Numbered from the stretch's first letter, positions 33,634 to 42,020 are shown. The stretch: DNA of 64,000 nucleotides from Cyclobacteriaceae bacterium (GCA_030584025.1 CP129487.1:2170001-2234000); one strand, 5' to 3'. Program-made: numbers and translations. The notes: generated by a model from the letters alone, not told the origin.

Positions 33634-33885
33634 ATGAATACAGCAGGAAAAGTAGCAATCGGAGTTTTAAGTGGAGTAGCGGTTGGCGTAGTAGCCGGCA
33701 TTTTAATGGCCCCCAGCAGTGGAAAGAAAACCCGCAGAAAGCTGATGGGCAAATCGAAGGAATTAACAGACCGTGTTTCTGAAACGTATGATGGTATGAA
33801 GAAAGCGTATAACAAAAAGCTGGAATCATTGGCCGGTAACGGAAAAACGGGAATTGACTCCATTAAAGAGTCGATGAAAGTTTAA
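33634..33885 (+). CDS. YtxH domain-containing small membrane protein
   Basis: An 83-residue protein: a glycine-rich hydrophobic N-terminal helix (about 5-27, VAIGVLSGVAVGVVAGILMAP) followed by SSGKKTRRKL and an amphipathic, Lys-rich coil (VSETYDGMKKAYNKKLES). This is the YtxH/gas-vesicle-protein-like pattern, common among stress-induced proteins of Bacteroidota and Firmicutes; the molecular role is unknown. A longer frame opens at 33571 with a non-ATG start, but the ATG at 33634 gives the family N-terminus. A clear terminator follows at 33911-33937, so the gene is likely monocistronic with its own promoter. Confidence 0.8.
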   Translation: MNTAGKVAIGVLSGVAVGVVAGILMAPSSGKKTRRKLMGKSKELTDRVSETYDGMKKAYNKKLESLAGNGKTGIDSIKESMKV

Positions 33886-33910
33886 GTAATCGATCACCGA
33901 TAATTATTCA

Positions 33911-33937
33911 AACACCGCTGACTGGCGGTGTTTTTTT
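33911..33937 (+). terminator. Rho-independent terminator after the YtxH gene
   Basis: Stem AACACCGC (33911-33918) with GCGGTGTT (33925-33932), six-base loop TGACTG, followed by a run of T to 33937. Confidence 0.85.
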
Positions 33938-33994
33938 ATGCATATCCATTCGACTTACATGAATTTGAAATCAGATTTAATTATCTTTAAAATC

Positions 33995-34435
33995 ATGTAT
34001 CATCTAATCTACGTAAGTCAAGCAGCAAGACCGCTTGCTGAATCTGAGCTGATTGAAATTCTTCGCACCAGCCGTGAGAATAATGCCAGTAAAAACATTA
34101 CGGGTATGTTGCTCTATTTAAACGACAAATTTATTCAGGTATTGGAGGGTGAAGAGAAAGCCGTTCAGGAATTGTTTGACCAAATCAGTTCAGACTTAAG
34201 GCATAACCGGGTAATTCGGGTGTTGGAGGGAAATGCTGAACAGCGCACATTTAAGGATTGGTCGATGGGGTTTAAACAACTGTACGATACCGATGAAGTT
34301 GAAGCGCTAACCGGATTTAAAGACATTGATCGGTTTTTCTCATCAGATAAAACAAACAATGGCAATTTACTCCTAACCTTCCTGACTATTTTCTATAATA
34401 AAAACATTACCGATTTTGCAGAACTTCCCGACTAG
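33995..34435 (+). CDS. BLUF-domain blue-light photoreceptor
   Basis: A 146-residue protein that is little more than a BLUF domain, the FAD-binding blue-light sensor. The key residues can be read off: Y6 (LIYVSQA), N30 in ENNASKNITG, Q48 (FIQVLEGE), W89/M91 in FKDWSMGF. The Tyr-Gln-Trp network is what shifts on illumination. There is no attached output domain; about 45 C-terminal residues (ALTGFKDIDRFF ...) form the usual capping helices. Short BLUF proteins act by binding a partner. The frame extends upstream to 33938, but the ATG at 33995 gives the normal start. No obvious partner gene is adjacent. Confidence 0.93.
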   Translation: MYHLIYVSQAARPLAESELIEILRTSRENNASKNITGMLLYLNDKFIQVLEGEEKAVQELFDQISSDLRHNRVIRVLEGNAEQRTFKDWSMGFKQLYDTDEVEALTGFKDIDRFFSSDKTNNGNLLLTFLTIFYNKNITDFAELPD

Positions 34436-34446
34436 GGCTATGCTGG

Positions 34447-34539
34447 TTAAATAATAAACCACGGAAGAATCGCGATTGCTATCGCAATCAAAAACCAGAT
34501 CAGGAACTTTTTGTCATGCTTATCCATACGTGAGGCCAT
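34447..34539 (-). CDS. Possible 30-residue membrane micropeptide
   Basis: An ATG at 34539 opens 30 codons ending TAA at 34447-34449. The product has a charged start (MASRMDKHDKKF) and one hydrophobic helix ending in LPWFII. The helix is largely encoded by GATTGC-TATC-GCAATC (34474-34489), a hairpin that may be the real feature. No family is recognised. It lies on the minus strand between two plus-strand genes. Chance cannot be excluded. Confidence 0.3.
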   Translation of the reverse strand: MASRMDKHDKKFLIWFLIAIAIAILPWFII

Positions 34540-34687
34540 TACCTAGCACAAATACGAAAGTACTGGGCGAAGGTTTTCGAAAAAGGATAAACGGTCAGGC
34601 TTTTAACAAGCCGTTAACATTTCAGCTTTTCAAAAGGAGTTGTATACTTGTGCTTTCAATTTTTCAACCACTGCAACCTTCATCCGC

Positions 34688-35644
34688 ATGACCAAATTTA
34701 CCTTTACCGAGAAAAAAGACACCCGTTCCGGCTTTGGAGTAGGTTTACACGAACTAGGCCGTAAAAACCCGAATGTAGTTGGCCTCTGTGCAGACCTTAC
34801 AGGTTCTTTAAAAATGGATGCCTTTAAAAAGGAGTTTCCGGATCGGTTTTTTCAGGTAGGTATTGCCGAGGCCAACATGATGGGCCTTGCTGCAGGTATG
34901 ACGATTGGAGGCAAAATTCCGTTTACCGGAACCTTTGCCAACTTCTCAACGGGTCGCGTTTACGATCAAATCCGTCAGTCGATAGCGTATTCTCATAAAA
35001 ACGTAAAAATTTGCGCCTCACATGCCGGTGTAACGCTGGGTGAAGATGGCGCCACACACCAGATATTGGAAGACATTGGTATGATGAGGATGCTGCCGGG
35101 CATGACGGTGATCGTGCCTTGCGATTACAATCAAACCAAAGCAGCAACACTGGCATTGGGCGATCACCATGGTCCGGCTTACTTGCGTTTTGGCCGACCC
35201 TCATGGCCAATTTTTATGGCTCCTGACCGGCCATTTACCATCGGTAAAGCCGATAAGCTCATTGATGGTAAAGATGTGAGCATTTTTGCCTGCGGCCACA
35301 TGGTTTGGCAAGCAGTAGAAGCTGAAGCAGCCCTGGCAGAAAAAGGAATCAGTGCCGAGGTGATAAACATCCACACCATCAAGCCATTGGATGTGCAGGC
35401 CGTACTGGAATCTGTACAAAAAACAGGTTGTGCCGTTACTTGCGAAGAACACCAGATAAACGGAGGCTTGGGTGATAGCATCGCCCAGGTGCTTAGTCGA
35501 CATTACCCCGCCCCTGTTGAAATGGTGGCCGTAAATGATTCATTTGGTGAAAGTGGTACGCCTACACAATTATTAAAGAAGTACGGATTGGCACCTGAAA
35601 ACATCGTAGATGCGGTTCAGAAAGTACTGGCACGAAAAAAATAA
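34688..35644 (+). CDS. Transketolase, C-terminal (pyrimidine-binding) subunit
   Basis: A 318-residue protein carrying the pyrimidine-binding and C-terminal domains of a split transketolase. Family features are DLTGSLKMDAFKKEFPDRFFQVGIAEANMMGLAAGM (about 36-74; the IAE glutamate activates TPP), FANFSTGRVYDQIRQSIAY, SHAGVTLGEDGATHQILEDIG and the C-terminal CEEHQINGGLGDSIAQ. The partner subunit is at 17522-18370. An upstream TTG opens the frame at 34640, but the ATG at 34688 fits the family start. A weak TATACTTG at 34643-34650 could be a -7 element. Nothing in between is needed for function. Confidence 0.94.
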   Translation: MTKFTFTEKKDTRSGFGVGLHELGRKNPNVVGLCADLTGSLKMDAFKKEFPDRFFQVGIAEANMMGLAAGMTIGGKIPFTGTFANFSTGRVYDQIRQSIAYSHKNVKICASHAGVTLGEDGATHQILEDIGMMRMLPGMTVIVPCDYNQTKAATLALGDHHGPAYLRFGRPSWPIFMAPDRPFTIGKADKLIDGKDVSIFACGHMVWQAVEAEAALAEKGISAEVINIHTIKPLDVQAVLESVQKTGCAVTCEEHQINGGLGDSIAQVLSRHYPAPVEMVAVNDSFGESGTPTQLLKKYGLAPENIVDAVQKVLARKK

Positions 35645-35670
35645 TGTAAAAACGATGCTCCCTGAAACCT

Positions 35671-35690
35671 TAATCGTAATTTTACGATTA
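35671..35690. promoter_or_regulatory. Palindromic ArsR operator upstream of arsR
   Basis: TAATCGTAATTTTACGATTA is a perfect 20-bp inverted repeat 12 bp before the arsR start at 35702. A near copy lies before arsM (36050-36065). Position and symmetry fit an ArsR-family dimer site; binding is inferred. Confidence 0.7.
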
Positions 35691-35701
35691 ACAAATCGGG
35701 T

Positions 35702-36031
35702 ATGGGATTAACCAAAACAGCTGGCTTTAGTAAAACCGAAATCGAATTGGCCGAATTGGCCAAAGCACTGGCTCATCCTGCCCGAATTGCCATCATCAAA
35801 CACCTCATCAATGCGAAGAGCTGCATCTGCGGAGATATCGTAGATGAACTCCCACTCTCCCAATCAACCGTATCGCAGCACCTGAAAGAATTAAAAGAGG
35901 CCGGCATCATTAAAGGAAACATTTCCGGCAACAGCGTTTGCTATTGCATTGATGAAAAGGTCTGGAAGAAAGCAGAAAAAATGCTTGGTGGCTTGTTTGA
36001 AAGTTTTGATCAGTCCAATACCTGTTGCTAA
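35702..36031 (+). CDS. arsR: ArsR-family arsenite-responsive repressor
   Basis: A 109-residue winged-helix repressor. The DNA-binding helix is SQSTVSQHLKEL (53-64). The metal site is at KSCICGDI (C41, C43), the arrangement of the classic alpha-3 CVC site, and the protein ends NTCC, offering further thiolates for As(III). On binding arsenite it would release DNA and switch on the downstream genes. It lies 49 bp before arsM and just after a palindrome that is its probable operator. The ATG at 35702 is clear. Confidence 0.94.
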   Translation: MGLTKTAGFSKTEIELAELAKALAHPARIAIIKHLINAKSCICGDIVDELPLSQSTVSQHLKELKEAGIIKGNISGNSVCYCIDEKVWKKAEKMLGGLFESFDQSNTCC

Positions 36032-36049
36032 AATTTTTTGTCCAAACCC

Positions 36050-36065
36050 ATCGCAATATTACGAT
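36050..36065. promoter_or_regulatory. Second ArsR-like operator, upstream of arsM
   Basis: ATCGCAATATTACGAT is an inverted repeat with one mismatch and shares ATCG-AA-TTACGAT with the operator before arsR. It ends 15 bp before the arsM ATG at 36081, so arsM probably has its own arsenite-controlled promoter. Confidence 0.6.
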
Positions 36066-36080
36066 ATAAATAAAATCCTT

Positions 36081-36968
36081 ATGAAAACGCAAGATACTTC
36101 CGAATCGCTTAAAGAACTGGTAAAAGAAAAATACGGCCAGATTGCCGACCAGAGTTATACACAAAACGCAACAAGCTGTTGCGGTGCCGGTGGTTGCGAT
36201 ACTGTTGATTACACCATCATGGCCGAAGACTACACCAAACTAAAAGGTTATGTAGCGGATGCCGACTTGGGATTGGGCTGCGGACTACCTACCGAATTTG
36301 CCTTGATCAAAGAAGGAGATACGGTTATTGATTTAGGTTCGGGTGCGGGCAATGATGCATTTGTTGCCCGAAGCATTACAGGCGAAAAGGGAAAAGTAAT
36401 CGGCATAGACTTTACCGAAAAGATGATTGATAAAGCACGTGCGAACGCAGAAAAGCTTGGCTTCAACAACGTTGAGTTTCGCTTTGGCGACATAGAGAAA
36501 ATGCCTGTTACTGCTAATGTTGCCGATGTAGTGGTGAGCAATTGCGTGCTTAACCTCGTACCCAACAAAAAACAGGCTTTTGCCGAAATGTTCCGGGTAA
36601 TTAAACCCGGTGGTCACTTCAGTGTTTCGGATATTGTATTACAAGGTGAGTTGCCTGCAGGCTTACAGAAAAGCGCGGAGATGTATGCCGGCTGTGTGGC
36701 TGGAGCCATTCAACAGGATGAGTACATTCAATTGATTCAGGATGCAGGATTTGAAAACGTAACGGTGCAAAAGGAAAGAAAGATTACCATTCCAGAAGAT
36801 ATTCTTTCAGTATACCTGAACGACTCGGAAATGGAAAAATATAAAAACGGAGCACTGGGTATTTACAGCATTACCGTGTATGGTGAGAAACCTGGAGCTG
36901 AGCGCATTAAACAACTGGCTGAAGAGAGAAAGGCTACTTGCTGCGGATCGGATTCAACGTGTTGCTAA
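36081..36968 (+). CDS. arsM: Arsenite S-adenosylmethionine methyltransferase (ArsM)
   Basis: A 295-residue methyltransferase that adds methyl groups from SAM to arsenite. The SAM motif is VIDLGSGAGNDAF, followed by VIGIDFTEKMI and the acidic loop GDIEKMP. The three cysteines used for As(III) are in LGLGCGLP, VSNCVLNL and YAGCVAGA. Cys-rich ends (SCCGAGGC near residue 33; TCCGSDSTCC at the C-terminus) are typical of bacterial ArsM. The frame reaches back to 35949, but the ATG at 36081 is preferred. It lies between arsR and arsC and should be induced together with them. Methylated products can be volatile and are extruded or lost by diffusion. Confidence 0.94.
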   Translation: MKTQDTSESLKELVKEKYGQIADQSYTQNATSCCGAGGCDTVDYTIMAEDYTKLKGYVADADLGLGCGLPTEFALIKEGDTVIDLGSGAGNDAFVARSITGEKGKVIGIDFTEKMIDKARANAEKLGFNNVEFRFGDIEKMPVTANVADVVVSNCVLNLVPNKKQAFAEMFRVIKPGGHFSVSDIVLQGELPAGLQKSAEMYAGCVAGAIQQDEYIQLIQDAGFENVTVQKERKITIPEDILSVYLNDSEMEKYKNGALGIYSITVYGEKPGAERIKQLAEERKATCCGSDSTCC

Positions 36969-37009
36969 CTCAGATTTCAAACTACAACTAACTAAACCTT
37001 ACCTATTTC

Positions 37010-37429
37010 ATGAAACCAAAAATTCTTGTTCTGTGTACCGGAAACTCGTGTCGTAGTCAGATTGCAGAAGGATACCTGCGCCATTTTGTAAATGGAAAAG
37101 CAGACGTTTACAGTGCCGGCATTGAAACGCATGGAGTAAATCCACGTGCCATTGCCACCATGAAGGAAGACGGGATTGATATTTCAAATCATACTTCCAA
37201 TAATGTAAATGAATACACCAACATGGAATTTGATTACGTGATTACCGTATGCGACAATGCGAAAGAAAATTGCCCGTACTTTCCGGCTAAAGTAAAAGTG
37301 CTGCATCACAATTTTCCCGATCCGGCCAAAGCCACCGGTACAGAAGAAGAAATCGGGCAGGCGTTCCGTGATGTGCGCGAAATGATTAAAAACTATTCTC
37401 AGGAATTTACTAACCAATACTTCGCATGA
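37010..37429 (+). CDS. arsC: Arsenate reductase, thioredoxin-coupled (ArsC, LMW-PTPase family)
   Basis: Reduces As(V) to As(III) for methylation or export. The 139-residue protein has the P-loop VLCTGNSCRSQ (C9, C14, R15) and the redox pair C81/C88 in VCDNAKENCPY, the disulfide relay of the thioredoxin-dependent ArsC class, plus the general acid Asp in FPDPAKA. The stop overlaps the start of acr3 by 4 bp (ATGA), indicating translational coupling of reductase and exporter. The ATG at 37010 follows 41 bp after arsM. Confidence 0.95.
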   Translation: MKPKILVLCTGNSCRSQIAEGYLRHFVNGKADVYSAGIETHGVNPRAIATMKEDGIDISNHTSNNVNEYTNMEFDYVITVCDNAKENCPYFPAKVKVLHHNFPDPAKATGTEEEIGQAFRDVREMIKNYSQEFTNQYFA

Positions 37430-38508
37430 GTTCAATGCAGTGCGCCCCTGCTGAAAGAAAAAAATTAAGTTTTCTCGACCGATACCTCACACTCTGGATT
37501 TTCCTCGCGATGGGTATTGGTGTTTCGCTAGGATATCTTCTACCGGAGTCTGCCACGTTCATCAACTCCCTGCAAAGCGGCACAACCAACATTCCCATTG
37601 CCATCGGGTTAATTTTAATGATGTATCCGCCTTTGGCTAAAGTTCGTTACGAAGAACTGGGAAGCGTTTTTAAAAATGTAAAGATTCTATCGCTATCACT
37701 AATCATGAACTGGCTTATCGGCCCGGTGCTCATGTTCATTTTGGCAATTACCTTTTTACACGACTATCCCGAGTACATGGTCGGACTCATCATGATTGGG
37801 TTGGCGCGTTGCATTGCCATGGTAATTGTTTGGAATGAACTGGCGAATGGCAATCGTGAATATGCCGCAGGATTGGTAGCCTTCAACAGTATCTTCCAGG
37901 TTTTATTCTATAGTGTATTTGCGTGGTTCTTCATTGCCTGGCTCCCACCACGCATGGGCATTGTGGGTTACGAGGTGAACATCAGCATGGGGCAGATTGC
38001 CAAGAGTGTGTTTATCTACTTAGGCATTCCCTTTTTTGCCGGATTTTTAACGCGATACTTTCTGCGTAAAGCAAAAGGCGATGAATGGTACACGAAAAAA
38101 TTTATCCCGTTCATTAGCCCGATTACGCTTATTGCGCTGCTTTTCACCATTGTGGCCATGTTCAGCCTAAAGGGTGAATTGATTGTGGCCATTCCGATGG
38201 ATGTGGTGCGCATTGCCATTCCATTGCTTATCTACTTTGTTATCATGTTCCTGGTCACGTTCTTCTTTGGTAAATCATTGGGTGCTGATTACTCACAAAA
38301 TGCTGCATTATCATTCACTGCAGCCGGTAACAATTTTGAGCTGGCTATTGCTGTGGCCATTGGGGTATTTGGCATCAATAGCGGTCAGGCGTTTGCAGGA
38401 GTAATTGGTCCACTGGTCGAAGTGCCGGCCTTAATTGCTTTGGTTAATGTGGCCTTCTGGTTGCAGCGAAAATTGTATTCAAAAGAAGGCATAGCAAATT
38501 CAGCTTAA
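37426..38508 (+). CDS. acr3: Arsenite efflux transporter Acr3
   Basis: A 360-residue inner-membrane antiporter with ten predicted helices that exports As(III). The conserved transport cysteine is in GLARCIAMVIVWNEL; TAAGNNFELAIAVAIGVFG is the other signature stretch, with the conserved Glu. The N-terminal tail MSSMQCAPAERKKLSF is cytosolic. The ATG at 37426 overlaps the arsC TGA. With arsR, arsM and arsC it completes a standard resistance set (sense, reduce, methylate, export). Confidence 0.95.
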   Translation: MSSMQCAPAERKKLSFLDRYLTLWIFLAMGIGVSLGYLLPESATFINSLQSGTTNIPIAIGLILMMYPPLAKVRYEELGSVFKNVKILSLSLIMNWLIGPVLMFILAITFLHDYPEYMVGLIMIGLARCIAMVIVWNELANGNREYAAGLVAFNSIFQVLFYSVFAWFFIAWLPPRMGIVGYEVNISMGQIAKSVFIYLGIPFFAGFLTRYFLRKAKGDEWYTKKFIPFISPITLIALLFTIVAMFSLKGELIVAIPMDVVRIAIPLLIYFVIMFLVTFFFGKSLGADYSQNAALSFTAAGNNFELAIAVAIGVFGINSGQAFAGVIGPLVEVPALIALVNVAFWLQRKLYSKEGIANSA

Positions 38509-38559
38509 ACTGCATTCAAACCATCAAATCAATTACATTTGGGATTGTTTTTATCTCAA

Positions 38560-40449
38560 ATGAAGCTGAATAAGTACATCGTAATCGATTTCGATAGCAC
38601 CTTTACCAAGGTGGAAGCGTTTGACCTGTTGGCAGAGATCAGCCTGAACGGGCACCCCGAAGCCGAAGAACGTAAAAAAAAGATCCGCGACATCACCAAC
38701 CTGGGCATGAACGGTGAACTCTCATTCCGCGAATCGCTGGAACAACGGGTTGAACTATTGGCCCCAAACAAATCACATTTACTTCAACTGGCCGAAAAAC
38801 TAAAATCACAGGTTTCAGAATCATTTAAACGCAACCGCGACTTCTTTAAAAAATATGCCGATAACATTTATGTGATCAGCAACGGCTTTCACATGTTCAT
38901 TGATCCGGTAGTAACCGAATTCGGCATCAAACCTGAAAATATTTTAGCCAACCGCTTTCACTTCGATGAGCAAGGCAAGGTAATTGGTTTCGACAAAGAC
39001 AATCCATTATCAGCCAACAACGGAAAGGTTGAGCAATTGAAACGCTTGAACCTTCCAGGCGATGTGTACGTAATCGGTGATGGGTATACCGATTACGAAA
39101 TCAAGCATGCAGGACTGGCCAACAAGTTTTTTGCGTTCACTGAAAATGTGGAGCGCGAAAACATCATGGAAAAAGCCGACCACATCACACCGAGTCTGGA
39201 TGAATTTCTCTACCTGAACAAGCTGAACACGGCTATCTCCTACCCTAAAAACAGGATTCACGTTTTGCTGTTGGAAAATGTTCACCCGGTTGCAGTTGAA
39301 TTAATGCGAGCCGAAGGTTTTACGGTAGAAACTCATCCGGCTGCACTATCGGAGAAAGAGCTGATCGAAAAAATTAAAAACGTTTCGGTTCTAGGTATCC
39401 GCTCAAAAACACAAGTTACAGCAAAGGTGCTTGAACACGCCAATAAACTGATGGCCATTGGCGCCTTTTGCATCGGTACCAATCAAATCGATTTACAGGC
39501 TGCAACAAAAAAAGGTGTTGCCGTATTTAATGCGCCTTTCAGCAATACACGTTCGGTAGTTGAACTGGTGGTTGCTGAGATGATTATTCTCATGCGAAAA
39601 ATCGTAGAGAAGTCGAACAAAATGCACAAAGGTGTGTGGGATAAATCCGCTGCCGGCAGTTTTGAAATCCGTGGGAAGAAATTGGGACTCATCGGATATG
39701 GAAACATTGGTGCACAACTTTCTGTGCTGGCTGAATCGATGGGTATGAAAGTACTCTATTATGATATAGAAGAAAAACTTTCCCTTGGCAACGCTACTCG
39801 TTGTAAAACCATGAAGGAAGTATTGGAGCACGCTGATGTAATCTCCCTTCATGTAGACGGACGTGCTGCCAACAAAAACCTGATCAGCGAACGCGAATTC
39901 AATTGGATGAAGAAAAGCGTGATCTTCATTAACCTAAGCCGCGGCCACGTGGTGGATATTCCTGCATTAAAAATAAACATTCAAAATGGAAAGGTTGCCG
40001 GTTGCGCGCTCGATGTGTTTCCGGAAGAACCCAACAACCAGGAAGAGTTTATTTCTGAGTTACGCGGATTACCCAACACCATCCTCACGCCACACATAGG
40101 CGGAAGTACCGTAGAGGCACAGGAAAACATTGGCAACTTTGTGCCCGGAAAATTTTTGGACTACATTAACACCGGAAGCACTTCAAATAGTGTTAACTTT
40201 CCAAACCTGGTGTTGCCTACACTGGATAATGCGCACAGGCTAATACACATACACGAAAACGTACCGGGTATTCTGGCTAAAATTAATAAAGTGTTGGCGG
40301 ATCATAACATTAATATTGTAGGACAGTATTTAAAGACAAACGAATTAATCGGTTACGTAATTACCGATATTGATAAAGAATACAACAAAGATGTGATCAA
40401 AGAACTTCGGCAGATTGAGAACACCATAAAATTCAGGGTACTCTACTAA
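38560..40449 (+). CDS. Fused HAD phosphatase (SerB-like) and D-3-phosphoglycerate dehydrogenase (SerA-like)
   Basis: A 629-residue protein joining two serine-pathway enzymes. Residues 1-215 are a HAD-type phosphatase resembling phosphoserine phosphatase: DFDSTFT (D10, D12), VISNGFH and GDGYTDYEI. Residues about 232-545 are a 2-hydroxyacid dehydrogenase of the SerA kind: LGIRSKTQVTAKVL, NAD motif GYGNIGAQL, active-site region FINLSRGHVVDI and the TPHIGGSTVEAQ histidine. The last 70 residues are an ACT domain (HENVPGILAKINKVLADHNINIVG) for serine feedback. A TTG at 38539 opens the frame, but the ATG at 38560 is used. The missing step, SerC, may be supplied by the gene at 42222. Assigning phosphoserine as the phosphatase substrate is inference. 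Confidence 0.88.
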   Translation: MKLNKYIVIDFDSTFTKVEAFDLLAEISLNGHPEAEERKKKIRDITNLGMNGELSFRESLEQRVELLAPNKSHLLQLAEKLKSQVSESFKRNRDFFKKYADNIYVISNGFHMFIDPVVTEFGIKPENILANRFHFDEQGKVIGFDKDNPLSANNGKVEQLKRLNLPGDVYVIGDGYTDYEIKHAGLANKFFAFTENVERENIMEKADHITPSLDEFLYLNKLNTAISYPKNRIHVLLLENVHPVAVELMRAEGFTVETHPAALSEKELIEKIKNVSVLGIRSKTQVTAKVLEHANKLMAIGAFCIGTNQIDLQAATKKGVAVFNAPFSNTRSVVELVVAEMIILMRKIVEKSNKMHKGVWDKSAAGSFEIRGKKLGLIGYGNIGAQLSVLAESMGMKVLYYDIEEKLSLGNATRCKTMKEVLEHADVISLHVDGRAANKNLISEREFNWMKKSVIFINLSRGHVVDIPALKINIQNGKVAGCALDVFPEEPNNQEEFISELRGLPNTILTPHIGGSTVEAQENIGNFVPGKFLDYINTGSTSNSVNFPNLVLPTLDNAHRLIHIHENVPGILAKINKVLADHNINIVGQYLKTNELIGYVITDIDKEYNKDVIKELRQIENTIKFRVLY

Positions 40450-40451
40450 GC

Positions 40452-41276
40452 ATGGAAGAAAAATACAGGCTCACGGGATTAAAACTAAAGATTTACGAAA
40501 TCATTTTCGAGTCGGATACGCGAGAAGGAAGACTCTTCGATATCATCCTGCTCTCGAGCATTGTGTTGAGCGTGGTTATTGTACTACTTGAAAGTGTACA
40601 GGATATAAAATCAGATTGGGGTAATTGGCTAGTCGGACTTGAATGGTTCTTTACCGGAATTTTTACCATCGAGTACCTGGCGCGGCTGTGGGTTGTGCTT
40701 AATAAGCGAAAATACATTTTCTCCTTTTTCGGATTGGTCGATTTACTCTCGGTACTTCCAACTTACCTCGCTATATTTTTTGCGGGTGCGCAGTCGCTGT
40801 TGGTAATCCGCAGTTTACGGTTACTACGCATTTTCAGAATCTTTAAACTGGCCCGGTTCATTGGCGAAAGTCAAAACCTTACGCTTGCACTAAAGGCTAG
40901 CCGCTTTAAGATTATTGTTTTTCTCACAACGGTAATAACAGCCGTTATCATTTTTGGCACGTTGATTTATTTAATTGAGGGCCCCGAACACGGCTTCACG
41001 AGTATTCCACTCAGTATTTATTGGGCCATTGTAACCATGACTACCGTAGGCTATGGCGACATTGCACCACAGACTACACTTGGTCAAACGTTAGCGTCCA
41101 TTATCATGATTATGGGTTACGGAATCATTGCCGTACCTACCGGTATTGTTTCGTCAGAGATGATTTCCCTAAAAAGAAGAGAGCGTTTAACCACACAGGT
41201 TTGTCCGCATTGCCTGAAAGAAGGGCACGACATTGATGCGGTTTACTGCAAATATTGTGGTGGGGAGATTAACTAG
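40452..41276 (+). CDS. Voltage-gated-type K+ channel with C-terminal zinc ribbon
   Basis: A 274-residue channel subunit: six transmembrane helices, S4-like basic helix VIRSLRLLRIFRIFKLARF (about 117-135), and the K+ selectivity filter TMTTVGYGDIAP (T198-D203). At the C-terminus, two CxxC pairs (C251/C254 in CPHC, C266/C269 in CKYC) form a predicted zinc ribbon. It starts 2 bp after the stop of the fused SerB/SerA gene and so is probably co-transcribed with it. The ribbon might tune gating by redox state or bind a partner; that role is unproven. Confidence 0.9.
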   Translation: MEEKYRLTGLKLKIYEIIFESDTREGRLFDIILLSSIVLSVVIVLLESVQDIKSDWGNWLVGLEWFFTGIFTIEYLARLWVVLNKRKYIFSFFGLVDLLSVLPTYLAIFFAGAQSLLVIRSLRLLRIFRIFKLARFIGESQNLTLALKASRFKIIVFLTTVITAVIIFGTLIYLIEGPEHGFTSIPLSIYWAIVTMTTVGYGDIAPQTTLGQTLASIIMIMGYGIIAVPTGIVSSEMISLKRRERLTTQVCPHCLKEGHDIDAVYCKYCGGEIN

Positions 41277-41337
41277 GCTGGAATTATTTCTTATCCAAAC
41301 CGGTTAAACCATTATTTAGAAATCAATATCTTTGACT

Positions 41338-41571
41338 ATGGAAAATCTGCTGGACAGAATAACAATTAATCCGGATATCTGTAATGGCAAGCCAACCATA
41401 AGAGGGATGCGGCTTACTGTAAAAACGATTTTAGATTTTCTTGCAGCGGGAGAAACAAAAGAAAGTCTTTTAAAAGCCTATCCTGTTCTTGAAGAAAAAG
41501 ATATTCTGGCCTGCATTCAATTTGCTTCAAATTCCATTGATCAAAAAGGGAAATCCATTTTGACCGAATAA
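41338..41571 (+). CDS. DUF433 antitoxin
   Basis: A 77-residue protein of the DUF433/VapB-like antitoxin family. The signature DRITINPDICNGKPTIRGMRLTV and the LEEKDILACIQFA helix are clear; the fold is a winged helix that binds DNA and toxin. The frame opens at a TTG (41332); the ATG at 41338 is used. It overlaps by one base the toxin gene at 41571, whose start shares the stop codon (TAATG), a standard toxin-antitoxin layout. Confidence 0.9.
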   Translation: MENLLDRITINPDICNGKPTIRGMRLTVKTILDFLAAGETKESLLKAYPVLEEKDILACIQFASNSIDQKGKSILTE

Positions 41572-41918
41572 TGTCGGATTTCAACTATCTCGTTGATCTT
41601 AACCTGCCCAGAAATTTCAGTTTCTTCAATAAGCCCGAATTCAGTTTTGTTATGGATATTGATCCCAGGATGACGGATTCAGAAATCTGGAATCTGGCCA
41701 TTAAAACAAATAAAGTGATTCTCACAAAAGATTCAGATTTCTTCAATAGAAGCATCACATCTAAACACAAAGCAAAAGTTGTCCATTTTGAGATTGGCAA
41801 CATGAATCTTAAAGAGCTTCACGAATATTTCAGAAAAAACTGGGATAATATTTGCCAGCTACTAAACGAATTCAACCTAGTTGTAGCTGATCCAGAGAAG
41901 ATAAAAGGGATACTATAA
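41571..41918 (+). CDS. DUF5615 PIN-like toxin
   Basis: A 115-residue PIN-like nuclease, normal partner of DUF433 proteins. The acidic catalytic candidates are D9 (LVDLNLP) and D54/D56 (ILTKDSDFF). Its start shares a base with the antitoxin stop. The pair is likely a type II toxin-antitoxin system that cleaves RNA when the antitoxin is lost. The reading frame is intact; function is inferred from the family. Confidence 0.88.
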   Translation: MSDFNYLVDLNLPRNFSFFNKPEFSFVMDIDPRMTDSEIWNLAIKTNKVILTKDSDFFNRSITSKHKAKVVHFEIGNMNLKELHEYFRKNWDNICQLLNEFNLVVADPEKIKGIL

Positions 41919-42020
41919 AAAAATCCACCCGATTTGGTGAGGTGTTTCTGAACCCCATAAAAGACAAGTTTTGAGCTGCCCCCAACCGCAACCTTCTTCT
42001 GTTATCCTGCTTTTTGGGCG

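Noticed and set aside
41327..41334. TATCTTTG, a -7-like element before the DUF433 gene
   Set aside because: It lies only 3 bp before the ATG, so transcription would start inside the gene.
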